DNA from: Euperipatoides rowelli
Taxonomy: Eukaryota; Onychophora; Udeonychophora; Euonychophora; Peripatopsidae
NCBI GenBank assembly: GCA_003024985.2
Contig: PXIH01S0006119.1
Length of the DNA stretch: 23,175 nucleotides
Direction: 5' to 3' (one strand)
Of the stretch, positions 7,962 to 18,641 are shown piece by piece. The notes under the pieces were generated by a model. The model was not told where the DNA came from. It made no database searches and was given only the letters and a program-made list of their open reading frames with translations. Position numbers and translations under genes: made by a program. Position 1 is the stretch's first letter. Every line of letters starts with the position of its first letter.

Positions 7962-10100
7962 TAATGATCCAAATGTTGTTGGCAGGATTAATGACACACT
8001 ATTTTAAATCAATATATGATTTGGACATTTTCAGATTTACACAATCTATATATTAATACGTGAAGGGAAAACTTTGAATCCCTTTTTAAGCATATTGGGC
8101 GCACGGAGGAGTGTGAGATTTGGCAGAGTTAAAATTTATATGGAGAGGGAGTCCAATGAGCTAAAATTTATATATAAAATTAAAACATTCATTGTTTAGC
8201 ATTGTGGCGGCTTTTTACAAAGGAAATTTTCTTATTGGTCGAATTTCGGCCAACACTGGATTACTAGTTCTAACTTATGTATTGTATTAGCTTTATTTTA
8301 AAGATAAATTTTTCAATAGTGTGTGCAATGAGAAAATTTGATGATTTAAGTGATGGATTTAATTTAGTGAATATCGATAAAATGCCTTATTTGTTATTTT
8401 TGAAACTTTAAAAAATTACAGTAGGCTAAATATTGATAAATTGAGGTTTTAGAATAGGATTATGAAAATGACCATTGTAAGGTTGATGATATCATCGTTG
8501 GTAAATTTTGTTTTTAGATTAAATATCGTAATGCCTAAAGATTTTTTAATTGAGCGATTCAGACTCAATATGGCCTCACAATGTCAATTTTGTGAGTTTG
8601 ATAAATCTATTGAACGCTACTGCTAGCTGTAATTTTTTTTCGATGTGTTCTATAAATATGCTTATTAATGTAAAGGTTTTTTTTTTATGTTTGACACATA
8701 TGTGGAAAGTTTTTTTTTTTATTCATCTTTTTTCATATATTATGGAAGATAAGATGTTATAATACAATATTTCAGAATTTTAGTTAGATTCATTGAAAGT
8801 ATTATATTTGTCAGATTAAAGAGATTTATTTGTTTGACATCAAATATTTAAATTTTGGTATTTTTAATAAATGAAATAACAAAACTATTAAAAAATTGTT
8901 GATTTAAATAGATCAACATTTTGTAAAAATTTGTAAAACGATAAATATTATGTAGGACTAATGATTCATAAGATGTATAGTAAATTTAGGATTTTATTTA
9001 TTTATTTATTTCATTAAAAAGATTTGTATTTTATATGATTTTTTTTTTACACGAGTTATTATTTAAAAAAGTTGTTAGGGAGGAGGGGGGGGTAAGATCC
9101 CCTTTGCAAAATAAAATAATAATAATAATTCTATTCTTCTGTCAATATGTTCTTATTTTTTTACAATAAAAAGTTAAAAAAAAAAAAATAGCATCTATGG
9201 CCGCAACATTTGTAGCAATCAAATTTAATATTTATTTATTGCTTGGTTCACCTTTTAGATAGGCTGATTTGAAAACGATTCATAAAAGCTTAAATAATAT
9301 TTATTATAACAATCAATAAAATGTTTATAAATAATATTTAAAAAATAATAATAAATAATTTCTTATTAAAAAACAAATAATAATCAATTAAAGTTTTAGT
9401 GCATTTTCTTACCTTAAAATAAAAGATACACACATTCACACACATACAAAAAAAAGACATTTTATATACCTGTATATGTCTGAAGCCAGTTATTTAAAAA
9501 TATCAATAAATTTAATAATGATGTAAAAGTTTTAAATAATGAGTAAAAGAAACAGCACTGATTTCTTAAATAATTGTACAAATTAACACTTACATGCATG
9601 ATCCATATTTTACCTGGACAGGTATATTATTCTTTCAGGTGTCAATTTGTAAAGAATTTATTATGATCAAATTTTATACCTACTCAAGCTGAAAAAGCTT
9701 TCTTTGTAAACCTTCCTTTAATAAGAATAATAAGAATAAATAAGAATAAAAAAAACCTTGAAATAAATTTTAAATTACACTATTTCTAAAGAGAAGAAAA
9801 CTGTGTCACATTTTAGACATGTATATAAAGATTGCTGAGTTGTAAATTACTTCCTTGTAGATAAGATAATATTAATGGTTGATTATATCAAGATTAAAGA
9901 TATAACAATGGAATTTAAACTGGATAGAAAAAGAAAAAAAAAACCGGTAGTTTTTGCTAGTTGCAGAAAATAAATTGTAGTCATAAATCATTTTCATACT
10001 AATTAATTAAACTTCTGAAATTGAAGTCAATTTACACAGTAGCCTACATTAATTTGCAAACTTGTCAAGTTGTAGGAAGGAAAATAGTAGAATGTTCTAT
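7962..10100. other. AT-rich DNA, no gene seen
   Basis: Long A/T homopolymers, TAA/AATAAT microsatellites (about 9112-9129 and 9720-9750), a G-rich tract at 9077-9092 and a run of AT-only sequence at 9290-9380 are present. I see no transposon ends or coding-like frames. A slightly GC-richer patch at 8095-8260 is unclassified. Confidence 0.5.
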
Positions 10101-10106
10101 ATCTAT

Positions 10107-10760
10107 GAACAGGTGAAGTAATTTAGATATTTGGGAAGTTTGATAACTGAAGATGGACGAACCACATAAGAAATTTGAACTTGAATAGGAATTTCAAAAT
10201 CTGCATTTTAGAAACAAAAAGAACTTCTAAGAAGAGACATTAACAAACATTTAAAATTGAAGCTGTTAAAATGGTATGTTTGGTCTGTTTTCTTATAAGG
10301 ATGCGAGACTTTGACTTTAACCAAAGACTTGGAAAAGAAGATCAATGTGATTGATATCTGATGTGCAAGAAGAATGTTGAAAATAAAATGGCCAGATTTG
10401 GTCAGAAATGAGGAAGTGTGGAAAAGATGGAGAGGAGGTTATAGTCTTTTGGATGAAGTAAGGAAGAGGAAGTGTGGAAAAGATGTGGAGGTGGTTATAG
10501 TCTTTTGGATGAAGTAAGGAAGAGGAAATGGAAATAGCCTGGGCATGTCTTGAGAGGATCTGCAGAAATTAGACTAGTAACAGCACTTATGGATGGACAG
10601 AAAGGAAAAAATAAGAGGAAGACCAAAAAGAGAATGGTTGGATGCCCTTAAGGACTGGGCTAACATCAGGCAATTCTCTGTATTAAAAAGATCTCAAGTT
10701 ATAAATTGTTGGCAATCCATGCATGTGAACCTCTGCCTCGGAAAATGCATCCAATTATGA
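10107..10760 (+). pseudogene. Non-LTR retrotransposon reverse transcriptase, C-terminal remnant
   Basis: The plus-strand frame starting at 10107 reads through about 110 codons with several stops but no frameshift. It contains RYLGSLITEDGRTT, then KYVW-like KWYVWSVFL, GCETLTLTKDLEKKI, RRMLKIKWPDLVRNEEV and KRW. After a 56-bp duplication come GHVLRGS and, in a shifted frame from 10611, RGRPKREWLDALKDWANIRQ, ending at a TGA at 10758-10760. The order YLGS-IT-DG, then YVWS-GCET-TL, then RRML-I-W-NEEV, then GHVLRG, then RGRP-WLD is the typical post-polymerase C-terminal tail of endonuclease/reverse-transcriptase LINEs such as the RTE group. The catalytic palm with FADD and the endonuclease are absent, consistent with either 5' truncation or decay. 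It is non-functional. Exact clade assignment is uncertain. Confidence 0.85.
10410..10531. repeat. 56-bp tandem duplication within the LINE remnant
   Basis: GAGGAAGTGTGGAAAAGATG recurs at 10410 and 10466, and a third partial copy, GAGGAAATGG, starts at 10522. The period is 56 bp. The intervening text, GGTTATAGTCTTTTGGATGA, is also duplicated. The period is not a multiple of three, so the duplication breaks the ancestral frame and occurred after the copy became inactive. Confidence 0.93.
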
Positions 10761-11370
10761 TTCAAGTTGTAAATTAGTTTACCCCTTCTCCATAAGTTGA
10801 ATCAGTTTGGTCAAGTTTTGTAGTAAGTTTATANTGTTTTGAAGGAGAACAAATAAGAAAGATGTGTGCATTATAGATGTGTCGATACTACCAAAACTGG
10901 TACTTTAACAAATATAAAATGTAACGAGTATATTTAATCGATACATGTTGATATTAGTCAATATACAGTCATACTACAGGTCCCTTGCGATTGATCATGA
11001 GTCCCGACTTTCATTCTCCTTACCATCATCAATACTCATTAAAGCTTTCATCATTAGTTACAAATAGTAAGTACTACTACTATACTACTTGGTTGGTTCA
11101 ACTTGTTTGGCGAGCCTAGTTGGGTAACCAACTTGGGTTTATGGTTCCATATAATTATGGTTCATTCATTAGTTTTTAATGCTTTTTCTTTAATACTGCC
11201 AACTCACATTTTTTTATAAAAGAAAATTAATTATCTACAATATGTACAAAGATCAATGATTAGATTCTTCTATCTCAAATACACAATCGTTGGGTTTCAT
11301 ATGTAATCTTTGACTGCTACGAAAAAATCCAATTTTGTTTGAAAACTAATGGTACCTATATATATAAAGA
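10761..11370. other. AT-rich DNA, no gene seen
   Basis: The stretch contains a single N at 10834 and a CTACTACTATACTACT-like simple stretch near 11071-11087. Words such as TGTGTCGATACT (10877-10888) and TTAATCGATAC (10935-10945) suggest a small worn transposon fragment, but no termini or duplications were found. Confidence 0.45.
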
Positions 11371-11374
11371 AAGA

Positions 11375-11490
11375 GAAAAATCCCCTGTTGCATACTAACA
11401 CCTGTCTGACAAAATGAAAATCCCCTAGGGTTAACATGTAAAAAGTCCCATTGGATTAATATAGGAAAATCCCCATGGATCAACATTGAA
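11375..11490. repeat. Degenerate ~35-bp tandem repeat with TCCCC motif
   Basis: The words AAAATCCCCT, AAAATCCCCTAGGGTTAACA, AAAGTCCCATTGGATTAAT and AAAATCCCCATGGATCAACA follow each other at about 11377, 11416, 11440 and 11465. This looks like three to four diverged units. The minus-strand frame through it is a by-product of the repeats. Confidence 0.5.
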
Positions 11491-12120
11491 CTAAAATACT
11501 TAACGAAAGGGACATGATATACTACTATTGCTAGCCTCAAAAAAATACAAAAGTATGTTATTTGAAGCTAAAATTCTTGCTAGCTCCTCACAAGCAATTA
11601 TAGTAGATACTTCCAAATAGAGCAAAAGGTGTAAGTTTACAATATAAACATAATAGTGATTAGCATTCTACTCTAGAAAATTAAAGAAAGCCAAACAAAA
11701 TTAAAGTTTACATGACAGAGAGCTGGTCAAAGAGCTATTACTAGCTTATGCTGCTATCAAACATTTTATACACGTACCACAACCATTAATATATGTTTTC
11801 AAAAAAAAGCATATATATTTATCAGATAAATGTAGCCCACTTTGAATAGCACTGATCTAGAGAATCAGGTATTTGTGATTATTTATTTATTTTGTTTACT
11901 AAATCTGCGGATATTTGTGTTGGATTTGTTGTTACAGATGTGTTAAGAAATTTGGAGCAATATTGTATGACATATTTTCTCAATGATAACTAATTTAGAA
12001 GAAAAAAAAGTTTGTAAGAAAACTATATTTCATAGACTAAAGTTTGATGAGGTAACTTTTTGTGGAAGGTGGGGTGGGGAAGGGAAGTCTGGGTAGAAAA
12101 ATTTAGGATTTTTGTAAACT
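11491..12120. other. AT-rich DNA, no gene seen
   Basis: No coding-like frame is visible. A G-rich patch at 12066-12094 precedes the N at 12121. Confidence 0.45.
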
Positions 12121-12121
12121 N

Positions 12122-12405
12122 ATCTAAAGATACGAATTTCTGAAGATACGCAACACAAGCATATTACGTCTGAACCATTGGATGAATGTCTAATCATCAG
12201 ATAGTAATAACATTGTAAATACTACTCCAAATTGTCTTCCTTTGTGAATGGCAGGGAGTATGGGGTACTAATCAACCAGTCGGCAAGACTCTCGGACTTT
12301 GTTATCTAAAGATACAAATTTCTGAAGATACGCAACACGAGTATATTACTTCTGAACCATTGGATGAATGTCTGATCATCAGAATGTAGTAATAATTGTA
12401 AATAA
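12122..12405. repeat. Direct repeat pair, 182-bp spacing, ~102 bp each
   Basis: ATCTAAAGATAC followed by AATTTCTGAAGATACGCAAC, TGAACCATTGGATGAATGTC and ATCATCAGA occurs at 12122-12223 and again at 12304-12405, with a few substitutions and small indels. The first copy begins directly after the N at 12121. This could be two units of a 182-bp tandem repeat truncated by a gap, or an allelic duplication at a contig join; the divergence favours a true repeat. Confidence 0.85.
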
Positions 12406-13670
12406 TATGAATAGAGAAATGCATATAGATTGTAAATAGTAGATTGCGCCCTGTCTTTGGGTAAGACACCAAGAACAGGTGTCAAAAATAAAATATTCTA
12501 TGTTGGAATTAAATGTCATTTCACCCTTCAGGGCAAAATATATTTTTAAAAAAACTTGAAAGATTTTTTATTAATGAATGATAGTATATTGTAAAGCAAT
12601 TTCTTCATTTTGCTTAAGGCAAGTCAATGTCTAGACTCTAGATATAGCATAATGCTGTTTGTTAATCTAGGCATCTTGATGATTTGAATCCTTCTGCATG
12701 AATAGGGTTGTTTGTGCTGTTAAAACAAAGAACTTGAAAGAGCACCTTAAGGTGAAGATCTGGTTTCTGCAATATCTTTTTTTTTTATTATTAGTACATT
12801 AAATTATGACCTATATTGTAAAAAGGTTTACCCTATGAAACAAAATTAATGTTCTTTTAAAGATGAATGTGGTTTTAAGTGTTAAAAATAATAAGTTTCT
12901 TTTATTTTAAAATGTATATTATTAGCTTACATAGTAACTTTGTATAGTTTTTATTATTTTTCTTTTATTGTACAATTAATCTTGATTGCATGCTAGTGAC
13001 TTGTTTTCCTTGTTTCCTAAGTTTCTTGTCTCCTAGGTTACCAAACAAAAATAGTATTCACAAGCCTTTTTAATACTTGAAATTAGAGAGCAAATTAAAA
13101 TCGGTGTATTTTTGTACTTGTTTTTATATAGGCCACTGTATATCTTTGAAATACAATCATTACGATAAATTAAATGTCTTATATTTTCTAATCATTTTAA
13201 TTTTTAAACCTTAATTTTGAACTGTTTAAATGTTAATGATGTGTACGGTGTATTAATCTCAGGAAATCCAATTTTAAATAATCTAATTTTGTTTTCCTTT
13301 TTTTTTTTTTTAAATTGCTTCTTTATATATATTATTATTTCATTAATTTGTGGATATTGTAATTATATTATTATTTATTTATTCTTGTATTATTATTATT
13401 TTAGTTGTTTAATCATAATGATTTTAATTATTACTAGGCTGCAGTGAAATCTTAAATTTTTTTTTGAATAGTTTAGTTTTCAAAAAAAAATTTTTAACAG
13501 AAACAACATCTGTGTTATCTCTCATCCCACCCACCCCCATCCACTCAATATGACACTATTTTTCTTAACTATCCCATTTTCCATCTTTTTACCTCACCAA
13601 TATCATAAATATTTAGTTAGGGTTTAGATAATGACAATATTACTCCAATTCAACTTACGACGGTAAAGTT
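12406..13670. other. AT-rich DNA, no gene seen
   Basis: The stretch contains poly-T runs (12777-12787 and about 13299-13312), TTA/ATT microsatellite-like sequence at 13330-13400 and a C-rich patch at 13525-13545. The short, strongly hydrophobic frame at 13217-13447 simply reflects T-rich sequence. No RNA gene was recognised. Confidence 0.5.
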
Positions 13671-13674
13671 TTTT

Positions 13675-14150
13675 TTTAATTTGTTTTTATTACATTCCTA
13701 ACCTTTTAGTCTACCTTACTCTGAACCCTAACTCCCACTACCTTAGCTTAAGACTATTTGTTTTTATTACATTCCTACCTTTAATTTACACTAAACTCTA
13801 ACTCCAACCAGTGTCAAGGGGGGGGGAGAAAGTATGAACAAACTTTATAAGAAATTATATAGTTATGACCAAAAGTGATGGGAGAGGGGAGCTCCATAAG
13901 CCTAGATAAAGGCCCATAAGTTTGAATAAGGGACCATATATTCAATAAATGTCTAAAAACGGCCATACAACCAAAAAAAAAGCATATCAAATATCCGTAA
14001 ATAAAAAAAAGCTTATCAAATATATGATGGTAGCCCTGCCTGAATTTCCAGTCCCAGTACCCGAAAAAAATGTGAGGGTCCTGACTCCAACTACCGTAGC
14101 TTAAGACTATTTGTTTTTATTACATTCCTAACCCTGAACCTCAACTCCAA
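13675..14150. repeat. Dispersed direct repeats (TTTGTTTTTATTACATTCCT unit)
   Basis: TTTGTTTTTATTACATTCCT occurs three times, near 13679, 13757 and 14110. The last two copies are preceded by TAGCTTAAGACTA, and all are followed by degenerate CCTAACTCCAACTA-type sequence. The first two are about 77 bp apart and the third about 350 bp further on, so this looks like a diverged, interrupted tandem family. G- and A-rich simple sequence lies between them. No coding potential is seen. Confidence 0.7.
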
Positions 14151-14720
14151 CTATCATGTGCATTTTACTATACATTTCATGCAATATGGTGGAAGAAGTT
14201 TATCGGAACCTTAGCCAAATGTTGTTGTGTTTTATGATTTATTTTATTTAAGCTTTTAAATAATAAACTTATTATTTTTTAAAAAAATATATCGGTTTAT
14301 CTACTGTATCGAATATGAAGGCATACCCCACACTAACTTACATAATTGGACCATAGCGATTTAGCAAACCGAATATTTACTTAATGAAAGGCTGTCTTTT
14401 TTTTCACTTATCGATTCATGTACTGCACTATTCTTATGACTTTTGTATGAATTAGTATTAAATCGTTTACAGTATTACTGTATTTATTCACATTGAAATT
14501 AGTAAAATATAAGTTAATCACCTAATCAAAGTATGTAAGCAATAATATGGAGATGTGAAGCGAAATCTATTGGAAAACAAACTGACAGCATGAAAAAAGT
14601 ATGCACTATAGGCAAGATTGTAGTTGAAAACTGATTGAATGGTGGGACACACCATTAATTCGTTTTTGCAAAGTGCACATAAGTAAACTAAGAACTGGGG
14701 TTACTATAAATATGTCTGTA
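14151..14720. other. AT-rich DNA, no gene seen
   Basis: No frame with coding character and no clear repeat ends were found. The words ATATCGGTTTATCTACTGTATCG (14288-14310 region) and TTATCGATTCATGTACTG could be worn transposon sequence, but this is not supported by duplications. Confidence 0.4.
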
Positions 14721-14902
14721 CTTATGAGCAGGGGAGGACTGGCCCACTCTGCCAATGCCGGGTGTGCTCTGACTCTTGTGGGCAAAACTGGGGGAAATAA
14801 ATGTGAAAATTTGGTCACCCTAACCTAAAATGGAAGAATTGGGCCCCAGACTGAAGTAAGCAGGGTGGGCCCTGGGCTTGTCAGTTCGCCCCTGCTTACG
14901 AG
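14721..14902. mobile_element. Small hAT MITE (166 bp) with near-exact 8-bp TSD
   Basis: The element 14729-14894 begins CAGGGGAGGACTGGCCCAC, and the reverse complement of its end reads CAGGGGCGAACTGACAAGCC. The shared terminus CAGGGG-G-ACTG fits hAT ends. The flanks are CTTATGAG at 14721-14728 and CTTACGAG at 14895-14902, which is 7 of 8 bases identical. It is too short to encode protein. GC content is well above the surroundings. A minus-strand frame crosses its left half by chance. Confidence 0.85.
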
Positions 14903-15600
14903 TACCCCTAAAGTGAAAATTCATATACCAGGATGCACTTATATTTTGTAGCATTTAATTATTTGAAAGGACTATACTATACAATATAGGCTACATTTAT
15001 ATGATATATTACTTTCAAATAATTGATTAAAAAAAATGAAGAAAAAAAAAGTCCCGCCCCCTGAACCACCATTGCTTGCATTTATTTATATTTTATATCC
15101 CCCATCATTAATGTGACAATAGTCCTTCTATTTTCCTATTTTACCTTACTCAAGTATTTTTATTCTATCAAACTTCTATTAGATCCTAACAATATACAGC
15201 ATGCATTTGTTATCGTCCTCTTTGAAGAAAATTGTTATTGCAAGCATACCTGTATATCCCAACATGCTTTGCTGTAAATATGCCAAACATTTTAGAAGAA
15301 ATTAGAAAAATCAGCTTAAAAACTTCTTAAAATATGTCAGAAGAATTATCATCTGCATGCAATCAAAAGACACAAGATCGAAATAATAAACCTCATTGTT
15401 TGACAGATATTAAAAAAAAAAAAACATAAATAAACATGACACAAAAATTAATCCAAGATTATTATTCATTTATTACATATTAATTCTAAGAGAAATTTTG
15501 AAATTAATAATCATTAGCAGATTTAATATTTTGCAAGTTTCTTTTTTTATAACCCTTTTCTTTACATATTATGAGAAAGATAAAAATCTATACACAGTAG
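14903..15600. other. AT-rich DNA, no gene seen
   Basis: No gene-like frame is visible. The stretch contains poly-A at 15411-15424 and ordinary AT-rich sequence. GTCCCGCCCCCTGAACCACC at about 15051-15070 looks like a short GC-rich transposon scrap without a partner. Confidence 0.45.
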
Positions 15601-15604
15601 ATAA

Positions 15605-16575
15605 AAACGAATGTCCGTCTGTACACTAAACATTTCCACATTGTTTGAGTTATCGGGCCAAACTAATCAGATTGACATATGATTCTATGAATAAAATAGG
15701 GTACCCTGGAACTTCAATCTATCTGTCTTTACGTTCCTTATATATTGTCATGCTTTTTGGTCTATCAGGATCAAGCTTGGAAAATAATTTACTATTAGAC
15801 TACAAATAATATAGGTAGCCTACCATGGAATCTCTGTCTGTTCCCAATACATGTCTATACTCTTTAGATATCAGGACTAAACTTGGCAAATTTACTTAAT
15901 ATGACACTACAAGTAGCATAGAAATCCCTCACACTCTTCTCTGTTCTCCATACCTGTTAGCTATCATGACTAACTTGGTAAATTGACTCACTATGATCCT
16001 AAAGTTCCACAGAGCACCCACAAACACCTGTCCATTCTCTTTCCTTTTAGCTATTGTAACAAACTTGTCAAATTGACTTACAAGTAACAGAGACCAGCCA
16101 AGAACTGCTGTCTTTTCTCTATCCCTTTTAGTTAACTTTACTAAGTTGAAAAATTGATTTACCATGACACTACAAGTAACATAGATCAGCCACAAACTCA
16201 TGTTTGTTTTGATAACTTATGAACTATCATGACTAATTGTCAAATTGACATGCTATGGCAATACAAGTAACATAGAATACCAACAAGCTTCTGTCTGCTC
16301 TCTATACCTTTGACTTATCATGACTAACTTGTAAAATTGACTTAATATCACCCTACAAGTAACTTTTAGCACCCACAAACTCCTGTCAGTTCTCTCTACC
16401 TTCTAAGTTACCCTGACTAACTTGACAAATTGTCTTATTATGATCCTACAAACACAGAGTACATAAAGTTTGTTCTCTCAACCTTTGTGCTATCATGACT
16501 AACATAATAAATTGACTTACTATGAACCTACAAGTGGAGCCAGGTACCCACGAAACAATAGAACTCTGTCTGTAG
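15605..16575. repeat. Degenerate tandem array, ~80-103-bp unit, about 10 copies
   Basis: The core ATCATGACTAACTTG, followed by AAATTGACTTACTATGA, CTACAAGTAACATAGA and then CTGTCTGTTCTCTATACC, recurs with core positions near 15660, 15762, 15865, 15968, 16048, 16135, 16228, 16318, 16412 and 16494. Units are strongly diverged, with indels. The minus-strand 90-codon frame at 15929-16201 covers three units and is a by-product. No telomeric or centromeric identity can be claimed. Confidence 0.9.
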
Positions 16576-17054
16576 AGTCCAAAGCCTGAATTAAGAAAAT
16601 ATGTTTTATAATCCACTGTAATTCGCTCCTAAGTATTATGAAAGGATAGCCACATTTAAAATGAAGGTGTCAAAGCCGAGTCAGAGCCAAACAGTAGTAA
16701 AATAGGGAAGTTGGAGCCGGAGACCAAGTATGGACTCTCCAGTTCCCTTCCTTTATATTTGTGATAAATAAATTATCTCTAGGAACAAAATATATCTTAA
16801 AAGATAAAAAAAATGGAGATTGATAACTTGCTGGCACTTTACAGTTAAATCTCATGTAAAGTGCAGAGATATACTCAATGTTAGAGTGAAAGAAAACATC
16901 ATGTGACCATTTCATCACTTCAAAGCACAAATTAATCATATTATTATACAATAATGTCAATTATGCACTTATAAACAAATGGGTTAATAGGTAAATTTCC
17001 CATCACTGTTCTTTGAATAGGCATAATAATGAGCTAAAAATTATCCAAAATTCA
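16576..17054. other. AT-rich DNA, no gene seen
   Basis: A short patch at 16672-16750 carries GAGCC and GGAGCCGGAGACC words reminiscent of a worn GGAGTC-type simple repeat. The minus-strand frame of 96 codons here has no recognisable domain and no compositional support, so I do not call it. Confidence 0.4.
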
Positions 17055-17310
17055 CCGAACAGGGGTAACACACAATGTAGTTTGGTAAAGAGTGACTTCC
17101 TAATGCTACCTTGGTCTAGGAGATATCCTTGTGTATTTTGTAGCATGATTCCTAATTTTTTCCCAGGATATATCTCTGTGTGTTTGGTAAAATGTAATAT
17201 TAGGCTAAATGACATCTTTGTCTGGCACGAGATGCTCATGTGTGTTTGGTAGAGTGTGGTTATAAATGCTACCTTTTCCCAGAAGATATCCAGTTGCATT
17301 TGTAGATAGT
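17055..17310. repeat. Degenerate ~55-65-bp tandem repeat, about 4 copies
   Basis: The unit reads roughly AATGCTACCTT-TCCCAGGAGATATCC-TGTGTGTTTGGTA. Recognisable copies lie at about 17103, 17152, 17205 and 17266. A 137-codon minus-strand frame and a 79-codon plus-strand frame both run through the array. Their translations contain imperfectly repeated segments matching the units, so they are explained by the repeat. Confidence 0.72.
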
Positions 17311-18056
17311 GTAACTCAGCTGTTGAATTCAATAATTGAAGATACACTTTTATTGTGGATTTTATACAGTATGTTACATTTTCATTATGTAGCAAACATT
17401 TCAAGATATTTTGCACACTGAAAACAAATTGGCCAAATGTATTTGCAATTTACAGAAAATATAGCATCACGTATAGAGTTCATAGGGTGCATGAAACAAA
17501 TGTTGAAAATATGTGAAATACCAGCCAATACCTATAAAATATCAGAGCTGAACGACTGTGATCACAGAGTTTTATATAAATACAGTTGTTGCTTCTTTCT
17601 CATCAACAAAATGTGACATTTTCAGTGTTATATTAAATAATAAATTAGTGAGCTAGATAATTAATAAATAATGTAGAAAGTAAACTTTATAAAACTGTAG
17701 CTACTTAAAAAATATTTGTATAGTGACATTTTANCATGATGTCATCAGTTTTTGCATATTGTATTTATTTTGTGTGTACATTTCAACAAATGTTTTAAAA
17801 TCTTAATATAAAATTAAGGAAAGATTAAATTTCAAAATTAAATTAGAAATTCATGGATACATTTTCTAAATGCTTTAATAAAAAATTTGGATGATAGTTT
17901 GCTTATAAAAGAAAAAATGTTTCACCCCGAACGCGAAACAATCTTTATTTACAATAATATATCCTTCTAACTTGTTCAATATTCGATGCCCTTCATCTTT
18001 TTCTTGGGTCTTCAATGTTATTTGATTTATAATTCCTGAAATTGTTGTGAATTTTT
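17311..18056. other. AT-rich DNA, no gene seen
   Basis: The stretch contains one N at 17734 and no frame or repeat boundary that I can support. The word TTTCACCCCGAACGCGAAACAATC near 17921-17944 is a GC-richer island without a partner. Confidence 0.45.
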
Positions 18057-18526
18057 TTCTAGGTCAGGGATTCCCAAAGTGGGTTCCATGGAACCCTAGG
18101 GTTTCACGGAATCCTGGGGTTCCATGAAAAGTTTTAGGGGTTCCACAGATGTTTGAAAAAATTATGGAACCAAATTTTCATGTTTGACGTTATACTCTTA
18201 GTTTTAAATCAATCATACCATTCAAATAAAATTATCTTTTCCATACTCATTTAGATANTACATACATATACATTTGTTTTTGAGTTTAAAATAAATACAA
18301 ATGATTTCTTTATTTTTGGTAACCTGAAAATATACAATATTTCCCTTTCTTGCACATTTTTACACTCAGAATTGTTTCGATGTTCACTCAATTTTGACTT
18401 TCACGAATGAATAAATTTTGAACTATCAAAACTATATTCATAAATTTTAGTGGGGTTCCGTGAACTGTGGAAAATTGTCTCAGGGTTCCATGACCAAAAA
18501 AAAGTTTGGGAACCCCTGTTCTAGGT
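18057..18526. mobile_element. Non-autonomous hAT element (454 bp) with exact 8-bp TSD
   Basis: The element 18065-18518 begins CAGGGATTCCCAAAGTGGG, and the reverse complement of its right end is CAGGGGTTCCCAAACTTT. It is flanked by exact copies of TTCTAGGT, at 18057-18064 and 18519-18526. Both subterminal regions carry repeated GGGTTCC and GGAACCC words, likely transposase-binding repeats by analogy with other hAT ends. The centre (about 18180-18420) is AT-rich, encodes nothing, and contains one N at 18257. It would depend on a transposase in trans. Confidence 0.95.
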
Positions 18527-18566
18527 GCATATTCCCATTTCCGGCATTCCATTTTTAAAACTGGGG

Positions 18567-18641
18567 CTCGGTGGGTGTTTTTCTTTTTACACGACATTTA
18601 GCAGTCTTATGTGTGTAGAAAAAACACCCCCTGGCACCGAG
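18567..18641. repeat. Short inverted repeat around CTCGGTG/CACCGAG
   Basis: CTCGGTGGGTGTTTTTC (18567-18583) is matched in inverse orientation by GAAAAAACACCCCCTGGCACCGAG (18618-18641) with a small indel. The loop is about 34 bp. It lies at the tail side of the SINE-like unit on the minus strand and may be part of that element. Confidence 0.7.

Noticed and set aside
7707-7972. Proline/lysine-rich and glycine/phenylalanine-rich open frames on opposite strands
   Set aside because: They are translations of the C-rich/A-rich tandem repeat at 7766-7925.
10877-10990. Possible additional transposon end (TGTGTCGATACT)
   Set aside because: No inverted partner or target duplication was found within reach.
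13217-13447. Hydrophobic 76-codon frame resembling a membrane protein
   Set aside because: It arises from T-rich low-complexity DNA. Poly-Phe, poly-Ile and poly-Tyr are expected from such sequence.
15929-16201. 90-codon minus-strand open frame
   Set aside because: It covers three units of the ~95-bp array, and its repeated peptide (LVKLTKRDREK and variants) follows the DNA repeat.
17003-17416. 137-codon open frame on the minus strand, plus an overlapping plus-strand frame
   Set aside because: Both run through a degenerate tandem repeat, share no recognisable domain, and open on opposite strands over the same units.
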